A stretch of 64,000 bases of DNA, taken from Pseudomonas putida (lineage in GTDB: Bacteria; Pseudomonadota; Gammaproteobacteria; Pseudomonadales; Pseudomonadaceae). Shown here piece after piece: positions 55,294 to 64,000 of this stretch. The notes beneath the pieces were generated by a model, which saw nothing but the letters and a program-made list of their open reading frames with translations, had not been told where the DNA came from and ran no database searches. Each line of letters opens with the position of its first letter. The first letter of the stretch is position 1. The stretch spans positions 2,609,501 through 2,673,500 of the forward strand of contig CP047152.1 of NCBI GenBank assembly GCA_041879295.1, given 5' to 3'. The position numbers and the translations under genes are program-made.

Positions 55294-55764
55294 TCAGAAA
55301 GGCTTGGTAGGCAGGTACTTGCCGTCCAGGGTGATCACAGCGCGGTGGCCACCGTCCGGGTCTTCGACTTTCTTGATGTCCAGCTTGAAGTTGATGGCGC
55401 TGATGATGCCATCGCCGAACTTCTCGTGCACCAGTGCTTTGAGGGTGGTGCCGTATACCGACATCATTTCGTAGAAACGGTAGATGGTCGGGTCGCTCGG
55501 CACGCCGTCGAAGAAGCTGCCGCGGATAGGCATCGATTGCAGCAGCGCGACTTGATCAGCATCGAGGCCGAGTTTCTCGCCTACGACCTTCGCGGCGCTT
55601 TCAGGCAGCGGATGCTGGCCGAGCAGTGCTGCTGTAACGAAAGCTTCGGACAGGCCGGTGCCGTCAACGATTTCGGCGAAGGAGAGGTCTTTGCGGGCCT
55701 TGGCCAAAATGATGGTCTCGGTCAGTTCCTGGCGAGCAGTGCGGGTAGCTTGAGTCTGGATCAT
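55294..55764 (-). CDS. cynS: cyanate hydratase (cyanase)
   Basis: 156 residues, the standard length. Catalytic Arg and Glu in [12 protein letters not shown] and Ser in [13 protein letters not shown] are in place. It converts cyanate and bicarbonate to ammonia and two CO2. The decamer forms in the cytoplasm. It follows cynT by 38 bases, so both form the cynTS operon. Confidence 0.97.
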   Translation of the reverse strand: MIQTQATRTARQELTETIILAKARKDLSFAEIVDGTGLSEAFVTAALLGQHPLPESAAKVVGEKLGLDADQVALLQSMPIRGSFFDGVPSDPTIYRFYEMMSVYGTTLKALVHEKFGDGIISAINFKLDIKKVEDPDGGHRAVITLDGKYLPTKPF

Positions 55765-55802
55765 GGTGAATCTCCTGGGTAGGCAAAGGTACAGGTAAGG
55801 TT

Positions 55803-56462
55803 TCAGGCAACGTGCCTGGCTTGCTGGGAAACGGCGTGGACTTCCGGGTTTGCTGCGAGAGACACGAAGGTCCCGGTACTGCCATCAAAGGCGTCGATGC
55901 ATCCGGTCTCGATGTCATAAATCCAGCCATGCAGGGTCACGCGGCCTTCTTCGAGCGCCAGACGCACGGATGGGTGGGTCTGGATGTTGGCCAACTGCGC
56001 GATGACGTTTTCGCGCACCATGGCAGCGATTTTGCTCGGCTCGTCCGCGTGCTGACGGGCTTCGTTGACCACCTTGGCCGAGTCTGCGTACCGCAACCAG
56101 CCGGATACGGCAGGCATGTGGTCCAGGCACTTGCAGGTGGCAATGGCGGTCATCGCGCCGCAGTCCGAGTGGCCGCAGATCACGATGTCTGCGACGTTGA
56201 GGCCAGCCACCGCGTATTCGACCGAGGCCGAAACGCCGCCCGGTTCCGGGCCATAGGAGGGCACGATGTTGCCGGCGTTGCGGATTACAAACAGATCGCC
56301 TGGTTCGCGCTGGGTAACCAGTTCAGGCACCAGCCGGCTGTCCGAGCAAGAGATGAACAGTGCCTTTGGGCTTTGTTGGGTGGCCAGGTCCTTGAACAGT
56401 TTGACCCGCTCCGGGAAGGCGTTTTGCTGAAATTTCAGAAAACCGTCGATGATCGCTTTCAT
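55803..56462 (-). CDS. cynT: beta-carbonic anhydrase of the cyanate operon
   Basis: 219 residues. Zinc ligands C-x-D-S-R in [14 protein letters not shown] and H-x2-C in [13 protein letters not shown]. It hydrates CO2 released by cyanase so that the bicarbonate needed for cyanate breakdown is not lost. Upstream gene of cynTS and divergent from cynR. Confidence 0.95.
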   Translation of the reverse strand: MKAIIDGFLKFQQNAFPERVKLFKDLATQQSPKALFISCSDSRLVPELVTQREPGDLFVIRNAGNIVPSYGPEPGGVSASVEYAVAGLNVADIVICGHSDCGAMTAIATCKCLDHMPAVSGWLRYADSAKVVNEARQHADEPSKIAAMVRENVIAQLANIQTHPSVRLALEEGRVTLHGWIYDIETGCIDAFDGSTGTFVSLAANPEVHAVSQQARHVA

Positions 56463-56572
56463 GGTGGCTGTCTCGATGTCGCTGGGTGTGAGACAAAGAT
56501 TAAGCAGCGCATGACATAAGGTAAAAGTCTCATTTATTATGCATACAATCAGATAATCTTATGGGTAAGGCC

Positions 56573-57454
56573 ATGCTCGCTCGACATATCCAGTACTTTC
56601 TTGCGGTGGCGGAGCACCTCAGTTTCACCAAGGCTGCAGCGGCGCTGCACGTATCTCAGCCAGCCCTTTCCCAGCAGGTAAGGCAGTTGGAAGAAAGTCT
56701 TGGCGCCCAGTTGTTCGACCGCTCAGGCCGCGCAACACGTTTGACGGATGCCGGAGACGTCTATCTTCACTATGCGCGCCGTGCTCAGCAGGAACTGCGG
56801 GAAGGTAAAAGTGCCATCCATGACGTGAGCGACCTCAGCCGCGGCTCATTGCGCGTAGCCGTCACGCCGACATTCACGACCTATCTGGTGGGGCCGCTGA
56901 TCGAGGCGTTTCACTTCCGGTATCCAAACATCACCCTCAACCTGAAAGAGATCTCTCAGGAGCGCATCGAGGAGCTGCTTTTGGCGGGAGAACTGGACGT
57001 AGGTATTGCGTTCGATGAAATAAATTCTCCGGACATCGAGGCCGTTTCCTTACTGAGCGAAACCCTCGCTTTAGTGGTGAGCCGCAGACACCGCCTGGCC
57101 GAGGAGCGGTCCATTGCATCGCAGGCGCTGAGTGCTGAGTCTATGGTTCTGCTCAGTCCAGAGTTTGCCACTCGCGAACAAATTGACCGCTACTTCCGCA
57201 AACACGAAATTCGCCCGCAAGTGCAGATGGAGGTCAATGCCCTTGGCGCAGTGATTGAAATCATTCGCCGGACGACGCTGTCGACTTTATTGCCTGCCAG
57301 AATTGCCTTGGCCCATGACGATCTGGTGGCCATCACGCTGGAGCCAGAACGCTTGCAGCGAACGGCCGTACTCATGCGGCGAAAAGAGGCCTTTTTGAGC
57401 GCAGCCGTGCGCGTGTTCATCGAACTGGTTAAAGAAGTATCCAGCGATCTTTAG
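56573..57454 (+). CDS. cynR: LysR-family activator of cyanate genes
   Basis: 293 residues from ATG 56573, which gives the CynR-like start [44 protein letters not shown]; an ATG at 56561 adds four residues. A full effector domain follows. It is divergent from cynTS with about 110 bases between. An inverted CATAAG (56515-56520)/CTTATG (56558-56563) lies in the gap and could be part of its operator, but this is weak. Confidence 0.92.
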   Translation: MLARHIQYFLAVAEHLSFTKAAAALHVSQPALSQQVRQLEESLGAQLFDRSGRATRLTDAGDVYLHYARRAQQELREGKSAIHDVSDLSRGSLRVAVTPTFTTYLVGPLIEAFHFRYPNITLNLKEISQERIEELLLAGELDVGIAFDEINSPDIEAVSLLSETLALVVSRRHRLAEERSIASQALSAESMVLLSPEFATREQIDRYFRKHEIRPQVQMEVNALGAVIEIIRRTTLSTLLPARIALAHDDLVAITLEPERLQRTAVLMRRKEAFLSAAVRVFIELVKEVSSDL

Positions 57455-57612
57455 GCGTGAAGCCGCGTAGGTACAACGCGATCTCCACTACTACGATTAA
57501 CCCGGTGATCGTCGAGGCCATGGGTCTTCGTGCTGGAACTGATACCGTCGCTCGGCGCGGTCAGGGCTGAGGTCGCGGTTGAGGACGGCCTGAGCAAGAT
57601 GGGCTTCTGGCA
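57455..57612. other. intergenic, possible gene scrap
   Basis: No intact gene. Short open segments on the plus strand (VIVEAMGLRAGTDTVA; VRAEVAVEDGLSKMGF) look like bits of a protein but carry stops and cannot be assigned. Confidence 0.3.
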
Positions 57613-57652
57613 AACAAAAAAACCTGATCCTCTATGTAAAAGAATCAGGTTT
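57613..57652 (-). terminator. rho-independent terminator of the DUF1348 gene
   Basis: On the minus strand AAACCTGAT/ATCAGGTTT, nine-base stem, followed by a run of T (TTTTTTT). It lies 9 bases behind the DUF1348 stop. Confidence 0.88.
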
Positions 57653-57660
57653 AGCAGGAC

Positions 57661-58137
57661 CTACAGGCCCAGTTCAGTCAGGCCTGGGTGATCATCCGGC
57701 CGGCGACCCAGGGGCCAATGGAACTTGCGCTCGCTTTCCTTGATGGGCATGTCGTTGATGCAGGCGAAACGGCGGTGCATCAAGCCATCGGCTTCAAACT
57801 CCCAGTTTTCGTTGCCGTAGGAGCGGAACCAGTTGCCCGAATCGTCGTGCCACTCGTAGGCGTAACGGACGGCGATGCGGTTGTCGGTGAAGGCCCAGAG
57901 CTCTTTGATCAAGCGGTAGTCCAGCTCTTTCTTCCACTTGCGAGTGAGGAATTCCTGAGCTTCTTCACGATTGTTTGCAAACTCGGTACGGTTACGCCAT
58001 TGGGTGTTCGGCGTATAGGCCAGTGCAATCTTTTCGGGTTCGCGAGTATTCCAACCATCCTCGGCGAGTCGGACTTTTTCAATCGCCGATTCGCGAGTGA
58101 AAGGAGGAAGTGGCGGACGAGTGTGTTCGTTGGACAT
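57661..58137 (-). CDS. DUF1348 (NTF2-like) protein
   Basis: 158 residues from ATG 58137 with GGAGG before it; an upstream start at 58194 would overlap the TetR gene. [60 protein letters not shown] and [24 protein letters not shown] are the DUF1348 family core, a SnoaL/NTF2-like fold. The function is unknown. It is behind the TetR gene by 53 bases and is probably its target. Confidence 0.88.
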   Translation of the reverse strand: MSNEHTRPPLPPFTRESAIEKVRLAEDGWNTREPEKIALAYTPNTQWRNRTEFANNREEAQEFLTRKWKKELDYRLIKELWAFTDNRIAVRYAYEWHDDSGNWFRSYGNENWEFEADGLMHRRFACINDMPIKESERKFHWPLGRRPDDHPGLTELGL

Positions 58138-58190
58138 GGTGGTGCCTCCAATCTTCTGGATGGTTAAGTTGAGTGGGTGTTGCTTTAACG

Positions 58191-58769
58191 TCAAACGCTT
58201 GCGTGCTGTACGTCCTTGAGTAATATCTTTGCGATTTCTCTTGCACTATCGAGAACGGTGTAGTCACCCATGACGTGGGCCACGGTTATCGTGCCCTCTA
58301 TCATCAAAAAAAGTTGCTTGGCCAAGCCAGCCGGATCGTTAATCCGTAATGCGCTGGTCAGCTCTAGCGTGTAGTCCAGCAGCTTTTGTTTATGCAGTTT
58401 TGCGATCTGCCGAACAGGATCGTCTGCGTCACCAACCTCTCCGGCTGTGTTGATGAACGCACATCCGCGAAAACCGTCAGACTCGAACCAACTTTTGAGT
58501 ACATCAAAAATTCCAAGGATGCGCGCTTCTGGCGTTTGCGCTTTTTCGCATTCACTTCTAAACCACTTCATCCAGCGTATATCGCGTGCATTGAGTGCCG
58601 CTGCGGCTACGTCGTCTTTATTCGCAAAATAACGATAAATACTTTTACGTGCTACGCCAGAGGTCTTTACCAAGAGGTCCATGCCCGTGGCATGAATCCC
58701 GTTTTCGTAAATAAGCTTCTCGGCAGTCGCCAGGATTTTTTCGCGTGTGTCGGTCATTGGCTTATCCAT
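58191..58769 (-). CDS. TetR-family regulator
   Basis: 192 residues from ATG 58769 (ATG 58757 also possible). Tet[56 protein letters not shown] variable helical ligand domain follows, with [13 protein letters not shown] typical of TetR regulators controlling oxidoreductase or DUF1348 genes. A perfect operator palindrome lies 12 bases upstream, indicating self-control of this regulator-DUF1348 operon. Confidence 0.9.
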   Translation of the reverse strand: MDKPMTDTREKILATAEKLIYENGIHATGMDLLVKTSGVARKSIYRYFANKDDVAAAALNARDIRWMKWFRSECEKAQTPEARILGIFDVLKSWFESDGFRGCAFINTAGEVGDADDPVRQIAKLHKQKLLDYTLELTSALRINDPAGLAKQLFLMIEGTITVAHVMGDYTVLDSAREIAKILLKDVQHASV

Positions 58770-58780
58770 GTAGTCAGAGT

Positions 58781-58794
58781 AGAACGATCGTTCT
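58781..58794. promoter_or_regulatory. TetR operator, perfect 14-bp palindrome
   Basis: AGAACGATCGTTCT, fully self-complementary, directly before the TetR start. Strong candidate for its own operator. Confidence 0.75.
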
Positions 58795-58881
58795 CCCTGG
58801 TCAAGCATCTCTTGAAATTATTCGATTGCGCGCAAGCGGGGCGCCGGAATGCTTTCGATCAGGGGGGGGGCTTCCCGCTGA

Positions 58882-59772
58882 TCAGTCGCGCTCCAGTTCG
58901 GCGAAGCGGCTGGACAGCCAGGCGTGAAGGTGCCTCACCGCAGGCGACAACTGCTTGCGGTGTGGGCACACCAGACTCAGCGGCATGGCCGGCCCGGGGT
59001 GATCCTGCAATAGCACGACAAGCCTTCCTGCCAGTACATCGTCGCTCACATCCAGCCAGGACTTGTAGGTTATTCCTTCGCCGGCCACGGCCCAGCGCCG
59101 GGCGATATCAGCGTCATCGCAGAGCAGGGCGCCACGCACCTGGACGGTCTGCGTTCCCAGTTGCCATTTGTCGTAGACCCGGCCCTGCTGCATGTACAGC
59201 AAGCACTGGTGTTCGAGCAGGTCTTCAGGGGCTTGCAGGTTGCCTTGCTGCGCCAGGTACTCGGGCGAGGCCACCAGTACCTTGCGGTTCCAGGGCGCCA
59301 GTGGCAGGGCTATATAGTTGGCGTCGGCGTTCAGGCCATAGCGGATGGCGATATCTACCGGATCGCGAAAAAGATCGGCGATCTGGTCGGAGAGAAACAA
59401 GCGCAGGTTCAACTGTGGATGCTCTCGGCGAAACGCCGTGAGCCAGGGCAACAACACGTTGCGTCCCAGATCGGAGGGCGCGGCCACCTGCAAGGTTCCG
59501 CTGAGCTGGGCGCTTTCCTGACGCAGGTTGTCGCGCCCGTGCCTGAGGGCTTCCAGGGCGACAAGGGCCGAGGGAAGGTACTGCTCGCCCTCGGCTGTCA
59601 GGCGCAAGCTGCGTGTGGTGCGGGCAAACAATCGCACATCCAGTTCACGCTCCAGGCGCTTGACTGCCTCGGCTGCCTGGCCGGGCAGCAGGTCGGCCTC
59701 ATGGGCCGCCGCGGTAAAGCTGCCCAGCGCGGCACTGCGAACGAAGATGCCCAGGTCGTCGAGACGGATCAT
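58882..59772 (-). CDS. LysR-family regulator next to MDR pseudogene
   Basis: 296 residues from ATG 59772 (GCAGGAG before it). LysR HTH of the redox-regulator subgroup (DDLGIFVRSAALGSFTAAAHEADLLPGQAAEAVKRLERELDVRLFARTTRSLRLT) and full effector domain. It is divergent from an MDR oxidoreductase that has become a pseudogene, so its original target may be lost. The same gene order occurs again at 62654-64000. Confidence 0.88.
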   Translation of the reverse strand: MIRLDDLGIFVRSAALGSFTAAAHEADLLPGQAAEAVKRLERELDVRLFARTTRSLRLTAEGEQYLPSALVALEALRHGRDNLRQESAQLSGTLQVAAPSDLGRNVLLPWLTAFRREHPQLNLRLFLSDQIADLFRDPVDIAIRYGLNADANYIALPLAPWNRKVLVASPEYLAQQGNLQAPEDLLEHQCLLYMQQGRVYDKWQLGTQTVQVRGALLCDDADIARRWAVAGEGITYKSWLDVSDDVLAGRLVVLLQDHPGPAMPLSLVCPHRKQLSPAVRHLHAWLSSRFAELERD

Positions 59773-59877
59773 TATCACTCCTGCAATGAAAGTGTTGACG
59801 GGCAGGGTCCGTTTTTTCCGGCCGCCTGGCACGCCAGACTCAATGCCAGATCAAACCACATTCAGCAGTGAGTGCCT

Positions 59878-60229
59878 ATGAGAGCGATCAGTTACATCCA
59901 CAAAGGCTTGCCTATCGAAGACCCTGCGTCTCTTCAAGACATCTTTATGCCTAAACCCAGCCCTGGGACCCGGGACCTTCTGGTCGAGGTCAAAGCCGTG
60001 TCGGTCAACCCTGTCGACACTAAGGTACGCGCCGGAACTTTCACGGGAGAGCCGAAAATCCTCGGCTGGGACGCGGCCGGAATCGTCCGCGAAGTCGGGG
60101 CCCAGGTGACCCTGTTCAAGCCCGGAGATCAGAGTCGCCAGCCTCATCAATGCCGCCAACATGCGCCGTGCCCATGCGCTGGTCGAGAGTGGCAAGGCGC
60201 GCGGCAAGATCGTCCTGGAGGGCTTCTGA
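59878..60229 (+). pseudogene. zinc-type alcohol dehydrogenase-like (MDR) gene with large internal deletion
   Basis: ATG 59878 opens MRAISYIHKGLPIEDPAS, then VEVKAVSVNPVDTKVRAGTF and ILGWDAAGIVREVG, the N-terminal GroES-like part of a quinone-oxidoreductase-like MDR protein, to about codon 84. From about 60129 another frame gives the C-terminal end LINAANMRRAHALVESGKARGKIVLEGF-stop (TGA 60227-60229). The nucleotide-binding middle (some 220 residues) is missing and the ends are out of frame. Confidence 0.88.
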
Positions 60230-60407
60230 AACGCGTATGACAGACCACGGCGGACCGGCCGATCCGGCCCGTCAGGAACAAGCAGGGTTAAACGAACCGT
60301 GTTTTTCTGCGCCGCGCTTACTCACGGCGCCACGCCCGGCGAAACGCATGCACACCTTGAAGCAGGCAGTACCGCGCCTGCGCCTTGCAACTGACCAGGA
60401 GCTTGAT

Positions 60408-60734
60408 ATGAACCAACAAGATTACCCCCTCGTTTCCCTCGCCATCCTCAAGGCCAAGCCAGACCAGAGAGCAAAGCTGAAAGCGGCCTTGCTGGCCTTG
60501 ATCGAACCGACTCGGGCGGAGCCCGGCAACCGCGACTACATGCTGTTCGAACGCAGCGACGAGCCCGGGACGTTCTACATGCGCGAGGCGTTCGACCACC
60601 AGCAGGCCCTGGACGCGCACCTGACCACCGCTCACTTCCAGCGGTTTGCCGAGCAGGCCGAACAGTTGTTGGCGGAGCCCTTGCAACTGATCTTCCTTGA
60701 CCCGGTGTCATCTGCCGTTGCGCCCTGTCCCTGA
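60408..60734 (+). CDS. ABM-domain monooxygenase (YgiN-like)
   Basis: 108 residues from ATG 60408 with AGGAG eight bases before it; the open frame extends to 60150 but that part is not family-like. LVSLAILKAKPDQRAKLKAALLALIEPTRAEPGNRDYMLFERSDEPGTFYMREAFDHQQALDAHL is the antibiotic biosynthesis monooxygenase fold, a small dimeric ferredoxin-like barrel. Likely a quinol or phenolic monooxygenase; often beside MDR quinone reductases, as here. Confidence 0.88.
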   Translation: MNQQDYPLVSLAILKAKPDQRAKLKAALLALIEPTRAEPGNRDYMLFERSDEPGTFYMREAFDHQQALDAHLTTAHFQRFAEQAEQLLAEPLQLIFLDPVSSAVAPCP

Positions 60735-60850
60735 GGCAGGCCAGGCCTTGGCCACTGTGGCGTTACTGCCAGCAGCATCGGCACGTAGGCACACGCAAGA
60801 GCGGAGGGCAAACAGGGTCAGGCTTGGCGTCCACGACTTGTCTTTACACT

Positions 60851-61105
60851 TCAAGCGCTAAGCAATGCTTCGAGCTGGCCCTTGCGATCCAGACTCGCCA
60901 AGTCATCGAAGCCGCCGACATGCACCTTGCCAACAAATATCTGTGGGACGGTTCGGCGTTGGGATCGCTGCATCATTTCCGCCAAGTGCCGGGGTGACTG
61001 TTCAACGTCGATTTCGTCAGGGGTAATGCCCTTGCTCGACAGCAGTCGCTTGGCGCTCACGCAGTAAGGGCAGTGCTGGGTGGTGTAGATCGTCACGTGG
61101 CTCAT
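60851..61105 (-). CDS. grxC: glutaredoxin 3
   Basis: 84 residues. Active site C12-P-Y-C15 (TTQHCPYCVSAKRLL), TVPQIF cis-proline loop and the GGFDDLASLD glutathione-binding end. It reduces disulfides with glutathione in the cytoplasm. It lies 13 bases behind the AhpD-like gene and is probably co-transcribed with it. Confidence 0.93.
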   Translation of the reverse strand: MSHVTIYTTQHCPYCVSAKRLLSSKGITPDEIDVEQSPRHLAEMMQRSQRRTVPQIFVGKVHVGGFDDLASLDRKGQLEALLSA

Positions 61106-61118
61106 GGTGGTTACCTTC

Positions 61119-61637
61119 CTAGCTTGCCGATGGCGGAAAGTCGATATCGGTAGCGGCGATGTTGTTCAGGTAGTTGGTCAGGGTTAACAGCGTGACCTGC
61201 GCCACTACCTCCACGATCTTGCTATCCGTAAGGCCCGCCTCACGCGCTGCAGCGATCTGCTCGTCACTCAACTGGCCGCGACTCGCGGTGATCTGCTGCG
61301 CCAGCGCGGCAACCGCGCTGAGTGTGCCGGCTCGGGCTTGCCTGACGGCCTCATCGCTCAACCCAGCCTTGCCGCCAAAGAAGGTGTGTGCCGCCAGGCA
61401 GTAGTCGCAACCGTTGATTTGCGAGGTGGCGAGGGCAACGACTTCACGCTCGACGGCACTCAGTGAGCCTTTACCCAAGGCTTGGGCGAGGGCCAGGTAA
61501 CCGTTGAGTGCGACCGGAGAGTGAGCCAGGGTCTTGAATGCATTGGGGATGAAGCCGAGACCTTTCTGAATGCCTTCGAGGGCTGCGCGCGTGCCAGTAG
61601 GGGCCTGGTCCAGCGAGAGAGTAGCGATGCGAGTCAT
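61119..61637 (-). CDS. AhpD-like / carboxymuconolactone decarboxylase family protein
   Basis: 172 residues. The CMD-family box EREVVALATSQINGCDYCLAAHTFFGGKAGLSDE includes the redox C-x2-C with following His of AhpD-type alkylhydroperoxidases. Likely a peroxide-detoxifying protein, with the downstream glutaredoxin as possible reductant. It is divergent from the AraC regulator with about 130 bases between. Confidence 0.9.
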   Translation of the reverse strand: MTRIATLSLDQAPTGTRAALEGIQKGLGFIPNAFKTLAHSPVALNGYLALAQALGKGSLSAVEREVVALATSQINGCDYCLAAHTFFGGKAGLSDEAVRQARAGTLSAVAALAQQITASRGQLSDEQIAAAREAGLTDSKIVEVVAQVTLLTLTNYLNNIAATDIDFPPSAS

Positions 61638-61766
61638 GGTAGTTCTCCACTAGGTTGATCAAACGGCTTGTCTATCAAGCCTGGAGTCCATACTAGGGAG
61701 GCAGACTTTTCTTTCGGCTTCAGATCGTCGAAGGTATGCAACAGATCGTCTAAATCTGAGCGCGCT

Positions 61767-62591
61767 ATGGACCGACTATCGACACTGCTCAAGCACTTCA
61801 ACCTGCACGCATCCACGTTTCACCAGGGTGGGTTCTGCGGAACAACCCACCTTTATGGACAACACAGTGTCGGCCACGCCCACCTGCTGCGCTCGGGGCG
61901 TCTGGCCTTCAGGGGCAAGCGTGGCCAGCTGATCGAGTTGACCGAACCCAGCCTGATTCTGGCGGTGCGCCCGCAGGAGCACCACTTGCTGGCCACCGAA
62001 GCCGATGAGGCGGAATTGGTTTGCGCCACCCTGCATTTCGATGGCGGCGCCAACAACCCGCTGACCCTGGCTTTGCCGGACTTCATCATCAAGCCCCTCG
62101 GCGAATTGCAAGGCCTTGATGGCACCCTTCACTGGCTGTTCGAAGAAGCCTTTGGAGATGAGTGTGGTCGTGATGTCATTCTCAATCGCTTGTTCGAGCT
62201 GATGATCATTCAACTGCTTCGCCACCTCATCGCCAACCGCAGCATCGCCTCGGGAATGATGGCCGGGTTGGCCAACACTCAGCTGTCCCGCGCGCTTGTG
62301 GGGATCCACGATGAGCCGCAGCGCAATTGGTCCGTGGCGGAACTGGCGAATCTTTCGGGCATGTCGCGGGCAAGCTTTGCCGCGCACTTTCGCGAGATCG
62401 TGGGTATCACCCCCGCGGACTACCTGGCGAACTGGCGCATCAGCCTGACGCAGAAACGCCTTCGCGAAGGGCGCCCCATTGCCCTGATCGCCGATGAGGT
62501 CGGCTACGAAAGCCCTTCTGCGCTGGCCAGAACCTTTCGCCGCAAGGTGGGCGCAAGCCCGACGCAATGGCTGCAGCAGGATGCGGTATAA
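61767..62591 (+). CDS. AraC-family regulator (cupin-type N-terminal domain)
   Basis: 274 residues from ATG 61767; the upstream 33 in-frame codons lie in the divergent promoter region. The N-terminal AraC_binding/cupin-6 domain (GQHSVGHAHLLRSGRLAFRGKRGQLIELTEPSLILAVRPQEHH) and the C-terminal double HTH (NWSVAELANLSGMSRASFAAHFREIVGITPADYLANWRI; ALIADEVGYESPSALARTFRRKVGASPTQW) are complete. Likely activates or represses the divergent AhpD-grxC pair. Confidence 0.92.
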   Translation: MDRLSTLLKHFNLHASTFHQGGFCGTTHLYGQHSVGHAHLLRSGRLAFRGKRGQLIELTEPSLILAVRPQEHHLLATEADEAELVCATLHFDGGANNPLTLALPDFIIKPLGELQGLDGTLHWLFEEAFGDECGRDVILNRLFELMIIQLLRHLIANRSIASGMMAGLANTQLSRALVGIHDEPQRNWSVAELANLSGMSRASFAAHFREIVGITPADYLANWRISLTQKRLREGRPIALIADEVGYESPSALARTFRRKVGASPTQWLQQDAV

Positions 62592-62653
62592 CGCCTGCTC
62601 GACAGATTTGCGCGCGAGGCAATGAGCGAGGTCCCGTGCCCCAACGAGGTGGC

Positions 62654-63532
62654 TTATACGTTCTCCCGAAGAAATTCGATGAACGCCATCGTCCTTGCCG
62701 AGCGTCGCCGCTCACAGCTGAACACGGCGCTGACCGGCAGCGCGGTCGTCTGGTATTCGTCGAGCAGGCTACACACGCCACCCTGCTCGAAGTCCGCAGC
62801 AAACAGCCATTGCGGAGACAGGGAGATGCCCAGGCCGGCGAGGACCATTTCACGAATGGCCTCGCTGTTGTTGCTGGTGACGTTGCCTTTGATTGCAACC
62901 TCAAGTGCTTCGCCACGACGGGTGAAGTGCCAGCGGTCGTAATGCTCAAGCAAGGTGAAGGCGATGCAGTTGTGGCCTGCCAGTTCGGCGGGCTCGCGTG
63001 GCCGGCCATGGCGATCGAGATAGGCCGGTGCAGCGTAGACTCGCCGTGTGCTGGTGCCCAGGGGCACGGCCACCAGTCCCTCGCTCTTCACCACGCCAAT
63101 GCGGATGGCTAGGTCGATGTTTTCCATGAGCAGGTCTTCGTTGTAATCGTTCAGGCGCAGGTCGATCTGCACATCGGGATGTCGCTGTAGAAAAGCCCCG
63201 ATCAGGGGCGCTATACATAGCCTCCCATAGCTGACCGGTGCGGCAATTCGCAGGGGGCCGGCGATCTGCTCCTGGCCGCTGGCGAAGCTGCGCGTGGCAT
63301 GCTCTAGCTGGCTGAGAATTTCCTGGCAGTGGCTGTAGAAACGTTGCCCTTGATCGGTGAGGGCGAGGTGCCGGGTGCTGCGGGCAAACACGGCTCCGCC
63401 CAGGTACTGCTCCAACGCACGGACCTGCTTGCTGACTGCCGGCTGCCCCATGTTCAGCTCCCGAGCCACTGCCGAAAACGAGCCACGCTCCACGACGCGC
63501 ACGAAGATGCGCATGCTGTCGAACAGATCCAT
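62654..63532 (-). CDS. LysR-family regulator divergent from MDR oxidoreductase
   Basis: 292 residues. HTH DSMRIFVRVVERGSFSAVARELNMGQPAVSKQVRALEQYLGGAVFARSTRHLALTDQG and a full effector domain with RIAAPVSYGRLCIAPLIGAFLQRHPDVQIDLRLND. CrgA-like subgroup. It is divergent from the MDR gene at 63640; the gap holds ATAAG (63555-63559) and CTTAT (63579-63583) inverted, a plausible LysR site. Confidence 0.92.
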   Translation of the reverse strand: MDLFDSMRIFVRVVERGSFSAVARELNMGQPAVSKQVRALEQYLGGAVFARSTRHLALTDQGQRFYSHCQEILSQLEHATRSFASGQEQIAGPLRIAAPVSYGRLCIAPLIGAFLQRHPDVQIDLRLNDYNEDLLMENIDLAIRIGVVKSEGLVAVPLGTSTRRVYAAPAYLDRHGRPREPAELAGHNCIAFTLLEHYDRWHFTRRGEALEVAIKGNVTSNNSEAIREMVLAGLGISLSPQWLFAADFEQGGVCSLLDEYQTTALPVSAVFSCERRRSARTMAFIEFLRENV

Positions 63533-63639
63533 CGCTATTGGGCCTCTTGGGGGAATAAGTAATATGCAAATTTAGTTTCTTATCGGAATGAGGAAGACGG
63601 TGCAACCTGTAAGCGTCCACTCATTCAGAGGTTCCCGTC

Positions 63640-64000
63640 ATGAATCAGACCATGCTTGCCGCTATCGCCGAATCCGCCCAGACCCCGCTGGCCGTGCGCC
63701 ACATCGCCCGTCCTGTACCCGGCAAGGGGCAGGTCCTGGTGCGGATTCACGCCGCAGGGGTCAACCCGCTCGACACCAAGATCGCTGTCGGTGCAGGCGC
63801 TCATGCCCGCCAGGCGCTGCCGGCCGTGCTCGGCCTGGATCTCGCTGGTACGGTCGTTGAACTGGGCGAGGCGGTTGATGGTTTCACGCCTGGCCAGGAG
63901 GTCTTCGGCATGGCCGGCGGCATCGGCGGCGCCCAAGGCACCCTGGCCGAATACATCGCCGTGGATGCCAGGCTGATTGCATCAAAGCCGCATGCGCTCG
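63640..64000 (+). CDS. zinc-type alcohol dehydrogenase/quinone oxidoreductase-like MDR protein (partial, runs off end)
   Basis: ATG 63640 starts a frame that stays open to the window end (120 codons). It reads MNQTMLAAIAESAQTPLA, PGKGQVLVRIHAAGVNPLDTKIAVG, LPAVLGLDLAGTVVELGEAVDGFTPGQEVFGMAGG and LAEYIAVDARLIASKPHAL, the GroES-like catalytic half of an NADPH:quinone reductase. Sister of the pseudogene at 59878. The NAD(P)-binding half is outside. Confidence 0.93.
   Translation, partial: MNQTMLAAIAESAQTPLAVRHIARPVPGKGQVLVRIHAAGVNPLDTKIAVGAGAHARQALPAVLGLDLAGTVVELGEAVDGFTPGQEVFGMAGGIGGAQGTLAEYIAVDARLIASKPHAL

Noticed and set aside
58862..58869. Run of eight G as a phase-variable tract
   Set aside because: It lies outside coding sequence, just behind the LysR stop in a small GATCAG/CTGATC hairpin, so slippage would not switch a frame.
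1..64000. CRISPR arrays, tRNA or rRNA genes
   Set aside because: I looked for regularly spaced repeats and for tRNA-like cloverleaf or CCA ends near the integrase scar and elsewhere and found none that I can support.

Overview
The window reads as chromosomal DNA of a Pseudomonas, most likely of the P. putida group. It is GC-rich and gene-dense, carries several 'cttcgcgggc...gcccgcgaag' REP hairpins of P. putida type, and encodes a glnS-cysS / csiD-lhgO-gabP / hemB / proP backbone. The species assignment is an inference from gene content and repeats; no database search was made.

Layout. 0-3.8 kb: end of glnS, cysS, and an OmpR/histidine-kinase pair. 3.9-8.6 kb: the glutarate/L-2-hydroxyglutarate locus (GntR regulator CsiR, CsiD/GlaH, LhgO, GabP-type permease) with a perfect 16-bp operator-like palindrome in the divergent promoter region. 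8.7-16 kb: RIO1-type kinase, a zinc-signature HemB, ProP-like transporter, DUF1275 membrane protein, riboflavin synthase, GH13 trehalose synthase-like enzyme. 16.2-20 kb: LysR regulator divergent from the 5-oxoprolinase genes pxpABC. 20-22.1 kb: a DUF4130 protein and a radical-SAM protein behind a textbook LexA box. 22.2-27.1 kb: five genes (ArnT-like transferase, LAB_N protein, GT2, epimerase, Ugd) that together look like an undecaprenyl-linked uronic-acid surface modification route. 27.4-39.7 kb: methyltransferase, carboxy(nor)spermidine dehydrogenase/decarboxylase, amidase/YheO-like regulator/PLP dehydratase operon, YghU-type GST, alpha/beta hydrolase, MFS exporter, YbiT ABC-F ATPase.

39.7-45.3 kb is a decayed accessory patch: a broken phage integrase end, YefM/YoeB toxin-antitoxin, DUF2199 and GrpB pseudogenes, a large inverted repeat with ~123-bp arms, a LysR/cupin pair, a transposase scrap and a SRAP (YedK-like) gene. 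45.3-52.8 kb holds the most unusual system: GNAT, a VIT-family metal transporter, ApbE, a fused PepSY-flavodoxin-reductase membrane protein, a DUF2271 protein with an apparent covalent-flavin attachment motif (D-G-V-S-G-A-S), a small PepSY protein, and a divergent two-component system. Three copies of TTCAG-N6-GTCAG lie at near-identical distances before three of these genes and tie them to one response regulator.

52.8-64 kb: MocR/EamA pair, cyanate detoxification (cynR, cynT, cynS), TetR/DUF1348 pair with a perfect operator, a LysR next to a deleted MDR-oxidoreductase pseudogene, ABM monooxygenase, glutaredoxin, AhpD-like protein, AraC regulator, and a second LysR/MDR-oxidoreductase pair that runs off the window end.
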